From: Moringa oleifera
Taxonomy: Eukaryota > Streptophyta > Magnoliopsida > Brassicales > Moringaceae
NCBI GenBank assembly: GCA_021397835.1
Contig: JAJFZO010000566.1
Location: 558,001 to 622,000, forward strand
Length of the DNA: 64,000 nt
Direction of reading: 5' to 3'
Of this stretch, positions 19,726 through 32,222 are shown one piece after another (the first letter of the stretch is position 1; each line of letters opens with the position of its first letter). Below the pieces are notes generated by a model, which had not been told where the DNA came from, searched no databases, and was given only the letters and a program-made list of their open reading frames with translations. The translations under genes were made by a program, and so were the position numbers.

Positions 19726-20227
19726 ATGGCTCATACAAAAACAGTAGTTCTTGTTGTTCTGCTACTCTACATTCACTTGTTTACAGGTAAGCTAGTTCTC
19801 CATTAACAGTCAACCCTGCTAAGCATTGAGACAGCAGCCTAAGTAAGCTGAGTTCCATGTATTTTCATGCAGGTGGAGTCAAATGCTTTCAGGCTGTAGT
19901 GAACTCTGCAGAGCCCACAAGTGAGGTAACTCTTTTATGATTCTCTTTGCAGCTTTACTCCATAAAATGGGCAGTTTTAGAATCTGGGAAACAAATCTGT
20001 ATTTCATATAATTGCAAGTTAGAAGAGACTGAGCAATGAGCATGCATGCACAGAAGAAGCTTTCTTTCAATTCTTAATTTTCAGATACAAAGCTTTTTCA
20101 GTAACCTATTTCTGTGATTCTTTATCTGAAGGAAACTGTTCTACAGAATCTGAGAGAGCTCAAAGAGCTCGATGACTATGCCAAAACTGACCACAACCAT
20201 GGACATGAACCAGGAAATGGAATCTGA
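19726..20227 (+). CDS. PSY-type tyrosine-sulfated peptide precursor
   Basis: Three short exons, 19726-19786, 19873-19925 and 20132-20227, join in phase at GT-AG introns into 69 residues. The N-terminus is a signal peptide (MAHTKTVVLVVLLLYIHLFT). After an acidic, Leu-rich middle (LQNLRELKELD) the C-terminus reads DDYAKTDHNHGHEPGNGI. This aligns without gaps to the mature PSY1 peptide pattern D-Y-x5-N-x2-H-x-P-G, where the Asp-Tyr pair is the tyrosylprotein sulfotransferase signal. PSY peptides are secreted, sulfated growth regulators. It is not a CLE, RGF or CIF peptide: those lack this N/H/P-G spacing. It stands alone between the beta-amylase remnant and KLCR. Family call is good; the receptor and mature ends are unknown. 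Confidence 0.8.
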
Positions 20228-21540
20228 TAGTCTATACTTCAATGGCTACCAGGACTTCTGCAATAAATGTTGCTCTGTTTTCTGGGAAGAGAACAGAGAC
20301 GGGGAAGACTTCTAGTTCTCTACATCAAGCTCTGTTCTTAGTGAATCTATGTATCCATACATGTTACATGCTTAAGTTTGTTTAACCATGAATACCAATA
20401 ATTAACGGGAATATAGGTGCTTGTATGGTTAATATCTTCTTTTTAATAAATATTCGTCAGCTCGTCTGTTTCATTATATTTCCTGGAGAGGAAAGAGATA
20501 ATAAAACATTAAATTTTGAATAAATATAAAAAATTAAAATTTACTTGTAATTTTAGTTCAAACAGATATAAAAAATTAATGTTTTAAATTACCTAAAAAA
20601 TGATAAATAAATTTATCTCTTAATTTGAATACTTTTGAATTATTTTTTATAAATTTAAATTTTTATAATATATAATTGAAAAATAATTTTAATATAATTT
20701 TTTTATGATGGTAACTTAAGAAATTTTTAAGTTTATGTAAAATTTTTAATCAAAATTAATTATATATAATATTTAATTTAAATATTTTTAAATACTGAAG
20801 TTTTTGATAAATTTAATTTGACTCGAACTCTCAGTTTGAATGTATACTTAAAAAATTAAAATGCATGCAAACTTGATTTTTTTTTTTAATTTTACTCATA
20901 AATTTTTAGATATTAAAAATTAAGTTATTTATGAATATGTTCAGACATTAATTCCATATGGCAGTATCTCAGGTTAAACGGTACCGTTTGGTACTTGACG
21001 ACAGAATTTGATTGCTGTTATTCTGACACAAGCAGCGAGGGCACTGGACAAATAATGGAATTTCTGGCCATTCAAGGCTCTCCACGTGGCATGAGAATTA
21101 AACCGTTGCAGTCTCTCACTGGCTCTACCAGGAAAGGTGAATCTTTCTTCAAAACTACGATAATCAATCAGGCACTTGACTTCCTGCTTGGGTAACTGTT
21201 GATTCTCTGGCGGAGCAAGTTTCAGAATTACCATTTTATCCTCCAACTTTCACTCTCTTGGCTCTCATCTCTCTTTCTTCTTTACTCGGATCTCTCTGGA
21301 TCTGTACCCGAAACCTTCCTGTCACATGAAAATGGTGGCGAGTTGTAATCTTTCTTAATTACTTAGACTGTATCTCACTTTCTCTTTTTGTTTCATAAAA
21401 AATAGTTTTCCTTTTTTTTTTTTTTGGTTCACCTTGAAGTCATCGAATCTCCTTCTTGAATCTCTGATCCGAAGTTTTCTGTATTTTTTTTTTTTTGGGA
21501 GTATTCATCACGAACATATACGCACACAAGCAGGGAAGCA
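20228..21540. other. Intergenic region between the peptide gene and KLCR, with repeat copy C
   Basis: The 3' untranslated region of the peptide gene is followed by AT-rich repeat DNA (about 20.5-20.9 kb). From about 20.95 kb the sequence is balanced and becomes the promoter and CT-rich leader of the KLCR gene. Overlapping frames on both strands at 20974-21246 match no family I know. Confidence 0.4.
20560..20860 (-). repeat. AT-rich dispersed repeat, copy C (reverse orientation)
   Basis: Read on the minus strand, the AATTTTGATTAAAAATTTT, ACATAAACTTAAAAA and AGTTACCATCATAAAA blocks follow the same order as in the copy at 57.9-58.0 kb. Ends are approximate. Confidence 0.5.
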
Positions 21541-24500
21541 ATGCCGGGACTTGTGTCGGTCAAAACTCCGACGGACGCGCCACCGCTTCGCCTATCCGTT
21601 CCTGGGACCCCGACGCAAAGGCCTGAACCCGCAAACCCGCCGAGAACCCCGTCGCCTCTCCCGAACAAGAAGCCACCTTCCCCTTCACCTTCCCGATCCA
21701 AGCCCTCTCCGGCACGTCCTGCCAAGAAGTCCCCGCAGCTTGACTCCCCGAGCATCACTGATGACTCTTCCCTCGACAACCCCGATCTCGGGCCCTTCCT
21801 TCTCAAGCTCGCCCGTGACACCATCGCTTCTGGGGAGGGCCCTACCAAGGCACTCGACTACGCGATCCGGGCTTCCAAGTCTTTCGAGCGCTGCGCTGCA
21901 GCCGACGGTGAGCCCAGCCTCGACCTGGCCATGAGCCTGCACGTGCTTGCCGCCATTTACTGCAGCCTGGGCCGGTTCGAGGAGGCGATCCCTGCGCTGG
22001 AGCGAGCCATTCGGGTCCCCGACGTAGCGCGGGGGCCCGACCACGCCCTCGCCGCTTTCTCCGGGTACATGCAATTGGGCGACACGCATTCGATGCTGGG
22101 GCAGATCGATCGGTCCATCGCGTGCTACGAGGAAGGGCTGAAGATTCAGATCCAGGCTTTGGGAGAGGCCGATCCCAGAGTTGGAGAAACTTGCAGGTTT
22201 GGTCGCTCACTGTTTCTAGGAAGTCGTTGGTATCCTTGTCTGCGTTATGTTTCTTGTGAGTAACTGTGACTTGGGTCAAAATCAAAGTTTTGAGATTTTT
22301 TTGGTGGATTACGCAGCATCGGGGGGACCTTGGCTAAATTTAGAAAGATAAATTTTGTATGTTTTCTTTTATGAACTAGTCACATGAGAATTTTGCGCCT
22401 ATGTCAATTAAGACTGTTAACAAGTTTAGTGAAATTTAGCTGAAAGAATAGATTCAACAATCAAGGCAGAAAATTTCCCCTGAATATGTTCAAAGTAATC
22501 TGAACTGAAATCAATGTCGATGTCAAGCATATTTCTTGGCTTCACGGACCATGAAATGGGCTTATTATTGTGTGGATTTCTTGTGGCCATTTGGAAGAAA
22601 ATCAATAACGTCATGGTGAGAGATCCTGAGTTTCTGAAAGGTGGTTGGAATGAGAATAAATCTCATTCACTCAAGGAAGCTTGATTCATACATCTGCATG
22701 ACCTCTTTGTGCATGCTTGTAGCCTTATCCACAATAATGGTGCCAATTATATGGTCTTGGAATCATAACACATTAAATAAGATGTTCCATTCTATAAATG
22801 TTTCTTAACTTGTATGATGCCCTATTTAAAGTGATTTGAAGTAAAATAAATAGAACTCAACCTGAGTAATGCTATCTGCTGGGAGGTAGAACAAGAAGTA
22901 CCACTTGGGAAGGTACGCTCATCAGTCTTCCCATTCTGTATGCTGGTGGTCCTGATATTGCAGTTTGCCAACTCTATCCAGATTCAGTAGGGTTGTATAT
23001 CTAAAATGGTGTACAAACTTAAAAAGCCAGAAAGTGGGTGCCCATCTTCTGTTAGTCTTTCCTTAAAATGGATTCTTGAACTCGTTGATTAATGACAGAG
23101 CTATGAAATGGAATGATGGATTTCCACTACAGAAAGAAATGCCGGGAATATACTATCTTGGAGCATGGTTGAAATGATTTCTTTCCTGCTTTAAGATAGT
23201 TTCGATGCTGCATGTATGAGAATCGTGATTTTGTCCAATTGTGCGTTTGCTGAGTATTTGTTTGTATCAGATGCTGAATCACCACAAGTTGCCTCAACAC
23301 ATGCATGATAAATATGATGAATGTATCTGAAGTACATTGATACTTTAAATGGCAGGTATTTGGCTGAGGCCCATGTTCAAGCAATGCAGTTTGATAAAGC
23401 AGAAGAGTTATGCAAGCAAACTCTTGAAATTCATCGTGCTCACAGTGAACCAGCTTCTCTTGAAGAGGCTGCTGACCGGCGGCTAATGGCCCTTATATGT
23501 GAGGCAAAAGGGGATTATGAATCAGCCCTTGAGCACCTTGTCTTAGCCAGCATGGCAATGATTGCAAACGGGCAGGATGCTGAGGTGGCTGCCATTGATG
23601 TCAGCATTGGTAACATTTACATGGCTCTTTGTCGTTTTGATGAGGCTGTCTTCTCTTATCAGAAGGCACTCACTGTCTTCAAATCATCAAAGGGTGACAA
23701 CCACCCTTCAGTGGCCTCTGTCTTTGTACGCCTTGCTGACCTTTACCATAGGACTGGAAAGCTACGGGAATCGAAGTCCTACTGTGAAAATGCCTTGAGA
23801 ATATATGCAAAACCTGTGCCTGGAACCACTGTGGAAGAGATTGCTGGTGGACTAACAGAAATTTCTGCTATTTATGAGTCTGTGGATGAGCCTGAGGAGG
23901 CACTGAAGCTCTTGCAGAAGGCAATGAAGTTATTGGAGGACAAACCAGGACAGCAAAGCACGATTGCAGGAATTGAAGCACGGATGGGAGTCATGTTTTA
24001 CATGCTTGGAAGGTACGAAGAAGCAAGGAGCTCTTTTGAGAGTGCTGTAGCAAAACTTAGAGCCAGTGGAGAGAGGAAATCAGCCTTCTTTGGGGTTGTG
24101 TTGAATCAGATGGGTTTGGCTTGTGTACAGTTATTCAAAATCGATGAGGCAGCTGAGTTGTTTGAAGAAGCAAGAGGAATACTGGAGCAGGAGGTTGGTT
24201 CATGTCATCAGGATACACTTGGAGTATATAGCAACCTTGCTGCAACTTACGACGCTATGGGAAGGTAATATCATTGTTAACTTCAAGCTTTTACCTTATG
24301 CCTTTGACATCTCTACTGCCCATGTTGTTAGTTGGCTCTGAACGAGCTTGGTCTGCCTTCTGTCTCACTTTGTTCCTGTCATATAAACATTTAATGATTT
24401 GTAAATGACTAACTCACTTCATGCTGTGGAATCCTTCCAATTTCCTTGCTGTGCCCTGAAAATATGAGAAAGCTTGAATGAATGTAGTATTTTGAGTGGA

Positions 24501-25053
24501 ATTTTCGCTCTGCCTTGTTCTATCATATACTTCTGAGTTTCTATTTGAGAGTTTTGTCATGGAATCATTATGAATTTGGTTTGTCTGAATGGTTGAAATG
24601 GTTGCACTTTACTTGCTCCTTTTTGAGGTGAGACTTTAGACTTCGATTTCCTTTTCAAACTATTTTAGTTGAATCCAATCTGATTCAGATATCCTTGATG
24701 CTCATGACTTGTAATTGATATTGCATCTAATTTTCCTGGTCTCTCAAACCACTTAATGCTGATAGCAGCCTGACTTTCACGGTGCTAAAATCATGTTTAA
24801 ATTATAAAATCATTGCAGGGTAGATGATGCAATTGAGATTTTGGAGTATGTTCTTAAATTAAGAGAGGAGAAGCTTGGAATTGCAAATCCTGATTTCGAA
24901 GATGAAAAAAATAGGCTGGCTGAGCTCCTGAAAGAGGCAGGCAGGTCTCGCAACAGGAAAGCAAAATCATTAGAAAATCTGATAGATCCCAGCTCGAGGA
25001 GGACCAAGAAGGAGGGGACAAAAAGATGGCCTGGCTTGGGTTTTAGAATTTGA
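21541..25053 (+). CDS. KLCR1: Kinesin light chain-related TPR protein (KLCR/CMU)
   Basis: Exons 21541-22196, 23356-24264 and 24819-25053 join to 599 residues, near the roughly 610 of Arabidopsis KLCR1. The start MPGLVSVKTPTDAPPLRLSV matches that family. Residues 1-80 are Pro/Ser-rich and basic; from about 90 onward tetratricopeptide repeats follow, each with the A..Y...G pattern (LHVLAAIYCSLGRFEEAI, FVRLADLYHRTGKL, RMGVMFYMLGRYEEA, YSNLAATYDAMGRVDDAI). The end is basic (SRNRKAKSLENLID). KLCR/CMU proteins sit on cortical microtubules, bind IQD proteins and stabilise microtubules during cellulose synthase movement. Introns are GT-AG; the gene is intact. Exon 1 is GC-rich relative to the rest. 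Confidence 0.93.
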
Positions 25054-25338
25054 AACTGCATTCCTCATTCTTATCTATATCTTATTATGCGTGCACAATC
25101 TGTAACATAGAAGATCATGTATAGTATTAAATATTGTAATTTGGCAATGTTTCCCCTTTTCCCTTTTCCTTTCTTGGAAGAATTGAAATCCCCAATTTTT
25201 CTGTTAATTGTTTTATCGAATGTCTGTGTTGTGTCCTTCAAAATTTTCACCATATAGAATATACATTCATTTGGGTGAATAAATTTGATGAGGATGTTTT
25301 AATGCCTTCTTATTTGTTGCTTAAGCTTCTTTTATATT

Positions 25339-25460
25339 CTTTTTGGGTCAGATCAACATTTTCTGTTGATCTGAATTATGTTGAGTCTTTTTGGGTTAAG
25401 ATCAACATTTTTTGTTGACCTGAATTATGTTGAGTTTTTATTCATCTGAATTATGTTGAA
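25339..25460. repeat. Tandem repeat of about 48 bases with internal hairpin
   Basis: Two full units begin at about 25339 and 25386, with a truncated third ending near 25460. Each full unit carries AGATCAACA, a five- to six-base T-rich loop and TGTTGATCT or TGTTGACCT, so a nine-base stem is possible in the RNA or single strand. Confidence 0.75.
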
Positions 25461-25725
25461 ATTTTTAAAAAATATTAACACGTAATAACTTAATAAAATA
25501 AGTAATTAAAATTTTTTTGTTTATTTAATTTTTGTAGAAATATAACAACAGGCAAAATTAAATTTTTTATTTTATCTGTATGCTCACTCACTACATCTTC
25601 ATATATCCATCTTCTTCTCTAGGTACAGAGCCTGAACCCATCTGGCATTTCTGCTGCAAATTGCTTCTTTCTGCAACTGCAGGATCATTACAGGAACTTA
25701 GCAGATACATGCTTTCCTTTGAGAA

Positions 25726-25729
<4 letters not shown>

Positions 25730-25766
<37 letters not shown>
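25730..25766. repeat. CT dinucleotide microsatellite
   Basis: Uninterrupted CT repeat of about 18 units in intergenic DNA. Confidence 0.95.
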
Positions 25767-25771
<5 letters not shown>

Positions 25772-26110
25772 GCAGGATTGATCTCAAATGCTTAGAAGCA
25801 AGAAATTGAAAAACCAAATTTGGTATACGAAATTATGTGGAACTGTTGTCTTCGATTTGATCACAATGTAGTATATATGCTTGGATCGTTATTTCTTACA
25901 AGATACTCTTAATAATTTTTCTCAAAAGCATCCATCAAGCTGGTCTGAAATTTTATTCTCTTTGGAATAAAGAAACTTAATACCTATTACCATTATCAAT
26001 CAGAATAATCTCCAGCAACCTTATCTTCCTCTTTTAAAGCCTGTAATCCAACCTGAAAATATAGACTCCTTTATTCTCCAATCTACTCCTTATGGTTCCC
26101 TCATTCTTGC

Positions 26111-26171
26111 AAACACCTTGCAGGCACATCACTCATTTTCAACACCTTGCAGGCACATACACTCATTTTCC
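26111..26171. repeat. Tandem duplication of about 30 bases
   Basis: The words AACACCTTGCAGGCACAT and TCATTTTC recur in the same order twice, the second copy differing by a two-base insertion. Confidence 0.8.
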
Positions 26172-27399
26172 ACAGGCTCAGAAACTTGTAATGGAGAAAG
26201 ATAAAAATTTTCAATTAATCTGAGCTTGTACTGAATTTTTAATCAAAAATTAAAATAATAATTGACTTATATATAATGTTAATATAAAAAATAAATAAAT
26301 AAAAATATCGAATCAATAGAGTATCAGAAGTGTTCATTTGGATAAACATTAAAGACAGCATCTCACTGTACTTGAACTCTGTCATTGTAAATCTGCACCC
26401 AGAAAGCTACAAGATCTAAGCTTTTCTATGGCCATGAGAGAAAAAGAAAAGATGGGTATCTTCCACTAAGACTCGTAATCAAGCATAAATGATGTAGTTG
26501 GGATTATAATTAATTAATTAACAATGGGCTAATTCTAGAACAAGTTGAAATTTTTATCATTTCAACATCATAATGAAGCAACTTTTGGGTTTAATTAACA
26601 TTAAAAATTGCAGAAAAAGGAGAAGAGAAGTGGGCATCCAAATGGAAGGCTGCTCTTGACAGAATTATTCCAATTTCCCAAATAAAAAGATAGGCTTTAT
26701 ACGGATAAATATTCCCCATTCAGAAGAAAAAAACAAAACAACAAGGAACTAAGAAGAAGAAGAAGAAGTGATCATTCAGCAGAAAACCTCCAAGACATAT
26801 TCCTCCAACAATGTATGGGCTGGACATGAAGATTGCCTTGTAATATGGTCCTGTCTTTGTTTTATGTTTCTGCCATTTTTTGCTGTTGGGAGAATAACAG
26901 TGCATGGGCACTGCATAATCTGTAGTCTTCAGAAACATAGGTTTTGTTCTTATTACAGTGTTTTCTGTCAATCAAATCCTGTCTGGAAAGTGAGAGTCTT
27001 TATCAGAATGTGATTCATAAGGTCAGTGTCTCATACTTCTAGGTGAGGAATATGCTCATATGGGCAATGCTTGTTTTGCCATATAGAGAGAGACCTACCC
27101 TTTTGCCACTAGTTCATGACACATAAGTTACCTCTGCCTTTTTGAGAGATTTTGCCAAGATTTATCTTTGTCTGTTTCATCGCTTTTTTTTTTTTTTTTG
27201 CCTAATTATTTATCATAAAACTCGTTGTTGATAATTCATAAAAAAATTATTAAGTTTTTTTATCGAGTAAATGTCAAAAAAATTGAAACTTTATCTATAT
27301 TTTAATTTAAATCTTTTTATTTTAATTTTTTTCAATTGTACATGCGATGTTGTAATTTGAAACATTCACTCACACTATTATAAAAAAATTAATAGTATA

Positions 27400-27660
27400 A
27401 TAGTCATTTAAATATTTTTAAAATAATATATATAAATTATACATTTTATTTCAAGTGTGTTTTTTAAATTTTACAAATTAGTTTTATAAAATTTTTAATT
27501 TTTAATATAAAAAATTTAAAAATTTTAAAAATGACTAATATTTATATTTTTATATAAAATTTCAAGTCAAAATTCATTGTGCATTATATCTAATTTAAAT
27601 ATCTTACTGTTTAAATTTTTTGACAGAATTGAATTTATCTAAAACTAAAAATTTGAATGC
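27400..27660 (-). repeat. AT-rich dispersed repeat, copy D (reverse orientation)
   Basis: Word order resembles copy C: TATATAAAATTTCAAGTCAAAATT, then ATCTAATTTAAATATCTT, then a TTTTTTGA..GAATT block. It is more diverged than copies A to C and the limits are approximate. Confidence 0.35.
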
Positions 27661-29856
27661 ATAATTTAAAAAATTGAGACAAAGAAATTTAAATTAAAAT
27701 CGGCATAAGTACAGGTTTTTTTTTTTTTTGTTTTCTCTTTTTTATTTAATCAGATACAAACTATTGTTACTTCATTTAATAAATTAATTTTTTGAAGCTG
27801 AATACGAAAGCAAGCAATTTCTTTTTCTGTTTAATTCCACTTGTGTCTGTGGAACAATTAAGAATATGTACCTTCTTTGAACTGTTAATTTTACTTTTGT
27901 TAATATTTTTTTAAAAAATATTAAAATACCATAATATAATAAAATAAATAATTAAAATTTTATCTCATTTTGTCTCAACAAAATGGAATTACCAAATTGT
28001 CTTAATTCTTTGAATATATTTTGGAATTGGACCGACTGTTTATGACAATGTTGAGTGAGCTGGTCACCTAACTTAGTCCACAATTACAGTACAAAACACA
28101 AGCATTCATGCATATGCTTTTAGTCCACAATGTCTGAAAGTGTTTACCTCATTGACACGTGTGTATAGAGTCCACTAATTCGTGATTAACAAGCTTAATG
28201 ATTAATAACATATTCACTGTCCGATTCACATTTTGCTGCTTCAATATTTCTTAATTTTAATCATAAATATAAAGTCTTGCGAAAAATCTGAGTAAGTGGA
28301 TTTGGACATTATCTGGTTTCTGGCAGAAAATCTATTTCTACAGCAACCAATTTTAACAATCTGGTAGTAAATTCAGACAGACGACAGGATCTTTCATCTT
28401 TTCAGTTCTACTTTTCTGTCTGTTTTTGACCCATTCAGGTTTCCTCCCTTTCCTCGACTCTTCTGCATCTGAAACATGCATGAACCCTGAAGAGAAATCA
28501 TCCAAATCTTTCTTTTTCTTCTTCTTCTTCTTTTGCTCTTTTTGCCAATTGGGTTTCAACTTTTAGGGTTTTTTCGTTAATGTTTGCTGACTGGATTAAC
28601 CCAATTTTCTACTTGTAAAGTTGTTTACTTTTTCTGTGGGGTCCTTTGGCAAACATTTTCAATCAAATAAAACCATTATAGATAAAGACGTTGTTTTTTA
28701 TTTACTGTTAAAATTAATATCATCCGTTGACTTGAGATGTATTTATTGATTAAAAGCATCAATATCCTTTATTGATTTGAGTTGAAAGTTTTTAATAAAA
28801 TTATAATGTGTGATAATTTAATTAATTTAATAATTTAAATTTTTTTATTAATATTATAAATTATTAAAATATTTTTATAATTTTTTATTAAAAATTTAAC
28901 GCAGAATTTACATGAGTAGAATCTTGATTCGATTAAAAATAATGATATGTGGTAATTTTATATAATAAATAGTTGTAATTTTTTTATATTAATATACTAA
29001 ATTATAAAAATAGAATTTTTTATTTTGTATTAAAAATATCATAGATGGGAGTAACCGAATTTTTTAATCCATTAATCATGATAAATCCACTAAAACAGAG
29101 ATGATACAATAATGTGAAGTGCACACTAAAGGAATGCTCAACTCATAATCTAACCATGACTAACCTGTACAATTCAGAAGAATAATAGTACCCATTAGTG
29201 GAATTAATCTAAAATTATCATAATTGCTCCAATTCTATTGTAGCATCACGTGGTACACAGAAGAGAAATTTCTTATGGCATCAACCAAAAGGCCAAATTT
29301 GGAGGTGGTCCGATTTATTGAAAACCCAATTATACCCTTCGGAGAAGAGGATCAGTGTGGGCCATTAACCCAGGAGGGGCACCAGAGTACCCCGGAGGAC
29401 CAGCCATTTAAGGGCCCTGACATAAAGTGAGAAGCTTTCTTGTGAGTTTTTGATAAGCTGTACGCTTGAATTCAGTGGAAATGGCGGAGTTGTCAATCGG
29501 CCATTAGTTCTTCAGTCACTTCTGTGTAAAAGAAGTGGTGGGTTAGGGTTTTCAGAATCTTGGGAACAGTGCCAAGGAAACGGAAACCCGTTGTATTTCT
29601 CTTCCTTGAGTTGACGAGGGTCCCTCCGTAAGCTCTATTTCCTTTTCTGTGTCTTTTTCTTTTTCTTTTTCTTTTTTTCCTTCCGTTTTCTTTCCAAAGA
29701 AAAAGAAAGAACAAAACTGAAGAGAAGGATTTCAATTTTGAACACCTGTTACTGTTAAAAGTCATGCAGGTGAGCAACCAGTTTTCAGCATATTAGCCAA
29801 AAGTGATCTCATCTGGGACAGACCCACACCGACCCCTCCGGATATAGTCCTCTCTG

Positions 29857-29864
29857 TATATATT
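29857..29864 (+). promoter_or_regulatory. Possible TATA box of the SWEET gene
   Basis: TATATATT about 210 bases before the start codon, followed by the CT-rich leader. Position is plausible; other TATA-like words lie nearby. Confidence 0.35.
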
Positions 29865-29910
29865 GCCATGTATATCTCTTAACCTCATGCATATCTCTCC
29901 CTCTCTTTCT

Positions 29911-29913
<3 letters not shown>

Positions 29914-29961
<48 letters not shown>
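29914..29961. repeat. CT microsatellite in the SWEET 5' leader
   Basis: Roughly 24 CT units between the TATA-like motif and the start codon; such pyrimidine tracts are common in plant leaders. Confidence 0.9.
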
Positions 29962-29963
<2 letters not shown>

Positions 29964-30073
29964 TTAATGCTGGCAGTCTTTACATAGAGCTCTCTGTTTC
30001 TTAGCTGAGAAGAAAAAAGATCCTTTTTTCTTTATAACCTCCTGCTGCTGTTCATCACCATCAGCTCGGAGCC

Positions 30074-31491
30074 ATGGTTTCTGCACCGGTGATCACTACT
30101 GCTCGAAATGTGGTTGGTGTCTTAGGTGGGTTGATTCTTGCTTCTTGCATGAGAGATACAATTCATGTTTCTCGCCTCTTTAAGCTCCATAGATTGTTTT
30201 GATTTTCTTGGTTGTAAGAGAGTAATGTTTGTTTGTTTGGTTAATCAGAAAAACTGATGTGGCTTATTTTCTTCTGCTTACGTTCCAGGGAACATCATCT
30301 CTCTCTTCCTGTTCTTGTCGCCTGTGTAAGCTCGATTTATCATCATTCTACTTCTTTAAGGGGGAAAATTCTTTCTACACTTCTTTTCTACTCATGCCCA
30401 CGAAGAAAAACAAAGAAAATTTGAGAAAGAAAGCATCTTGTTAATTCATTGTGGAAAGAGACTTTTTCCCACATGAACTACAGTTTGTTGTGAATTCAAA
30501 GAAGAGCATTAACTGATTGCCATTTGTATCATTACCCGCAATTAGCTTTGCATTTATTGATGAAATTAATGGGTTTTGTCATATGTGTGTTAATTCATGA
30601 TTCGTCTGCTTGCCAGGCCGACGTTTGTCAGGATATGGAAGAAAGGCTCGGTGGAGCACTACTCACCGGCGCCATACTTAGCAACTCTAATCAACTGTAT
30701 GGTCTGGGTCCTGTACGGTCTGCCGATGGTGCACCCCAACAGCACCCTGGTCATCACCATAAACGGCTCCGGCACCGCCATAGAGATCGTTTACATAATC
30801 CTCTTCTTGATCTATTCTGACAAGAAGAAGAGGCTGAAGGTGCTTGCGGTGGTTGTGATCGAGCTCATCTTCATCGCCATCCTCACGATTCTGGTTCTAA
30901 CTCTTCTGCACACCACCAAGCACCGATCCATGGTTGTTGGGATCATTTGCATTCTGTTCAATATCATGATGTATGCTTCCCCGTTAGCAGTCATGGTTAG
31001 TATACATAATAATACCCATTTGGTTGTTGATGCTTTTATACCCATGTCCAATATTTTTATGCTGTGATTCCTTCTGTTTCACGTTCATGGAGGCTGAACT
31101 GAATAATTCCATCTTTTGTACTAATGCATGGCTCATGCATATGTCCTCTGACCAAACCACGGATCTTCTCTTCTGGGTTTTCTGATCAAATTTCTTAAGG
31201 GAACTGAGAAGAACTGATGATCTCTTTTTGATGCAGAAACTGGTGATCACCACGAAAAGCGTGGAGTATATGCCCTTCTTCCTGTCTCTCGCTTCCTTAG
31301 CCAATGGCCTTGCCTGGACTACCTACGCTTTCCTGCCCTTTGACCCCTTCATCTGTGTAAGTTACAGCTTCAACTTCTTCTCCTCCTCCTTTATTTCAGA
31401 TAAAATCGTCCGTTAATCTGAACTGCACTGTATTAAGTTTCTCTCCCTCCCTCTCCATTTTTACTGTTTATCAGCTTTTTTTTTTCCTTTG

Positions 31492-31537
<46 letters not shown>

Positions 31538-32222
31538 GGGGCCTGGCGTAATCCCAACTGTGTTTTTACCTTTCTCTGTATATGTGTTGCTTGTCGGCTG
31601 GTTTTCTGTGCATAAATACAGGAATTCTTCTATAAATAATACTGATTTCTTAACCTTAAATAGTAAGGCCAATTACATAAACATGCCTTCTCATGATTTG
31701 ATGTGGGGACTCGGAAATCTTTCCACTAAAGTCAAAAGGATTTAATGATTATTAATTAGGTAAATAAAGCATCAATCCTGAATAGATAAAAGTTTCTTTT
31801 TCTTTATTCTTTTCTAAGCAAAAAGAAAAGATGGGTTTGGAGAATTTTGGCTAATTTGTCATTATCTTTGCATAATTGATTAAGAAAAGAATCCTTCCTT
31901 TATATTATGAATCAGTAGCATCTGTGACATGAGCATTAAATAATAATGTTTATAATATAAAGTTGATGATCTTTAAATGGGCTATCTGATTTTCTTTCGT
32001 TTTTCTTTTTTTTATTGTCTTTTGATTTCTCAGGCTCCAAACGGATTAGGGACTCTGTTTTCTTTGGCGCAATTGGCTCTCTATGCAACTTACTACAAGT
32101 CCACAAAGAAAATCAATCATAGCTGCAAGGCAAGCAAAAGGAGAGCTGGATTTATCAGAGGTTGTGGTGTCTCCGGACGTCAAGAAGATGGCCGGTGGTA
32201 CTCAGAACGGCCGTGCCCCTGA
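30074..32222 (+). CDS. SWEET sugar transporter, clade II type, with frameshifted tail
   Basis: Bidirectional sugar uniporter of the plasma membrane; clade II members (SWEET4-8) mostly move hexoses. Exons 30074-30125, 30289-30325, 30617-30995, 31237-31356 and 32034-32222 join in phase to 258 residues. Seven membrane segments form two MtN3/saliva triple-helix bundles: first with [15 protein letters not shown] and [16 protein letters not shown], second with [22 protein letters not shown] and [21 protein letters not shown]. The transmembrane core is intact. After YYKSTKK the frame shifts: the next frame reads [17 protein letters not shown] and continues to a stop ending at 32232, which looks like the ancestral cytosolic tail, so one base was probably gained near 32110-32118. 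The written tail (Lys/Arg-rich, ending RPCP) is then novel. Neighbour NLP is tail to tail. Confidence 0.92.
31495..31536. repeat. Poly-G tract of 42 bases in SWEET intron 4
   Basis: Forty-two G in a row followed by T and five more G, inside the intron between 31357 and 32033. Such a run can form G-quadruplexes and is also a hotspot for sequencing slippage, so the length is uncertain. Confidence 0.9.

Larger units (their letters stand above)
25054..30073. other. Five-kilobase intergenic region before SWEET
   Basis: No gene recognised. It holds a short hairpin-containing tandem repeat at 25339-25460, a CT microsatellite at 25730-25766, a 30-base tandem duplication at 26111-26171, AT-rich repeat copy D around 27.4-27.7 kb, more AT-rich DNA to 29.05 kb, and the SWEET promoter with a TATA-like motif at 29857-29864 and a CT tract. 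Confidence 0.45.

Noticed and set aside
20974..21246. Overlapping frames on both strands upstream of KLCR
   Set aside because: No family match; position fits promoter DNA. Kept as intergenic.
29224..29430. 68-codon plus-strand frame upstream of SWEET
   Set aside because: No family match and it lies in the promoter region of SWEET.
31433..31672. Minus-strand frame with a long proline run
   Set aside because: It is the translation of the poly-G tract in a SWEET intron, not a gene.
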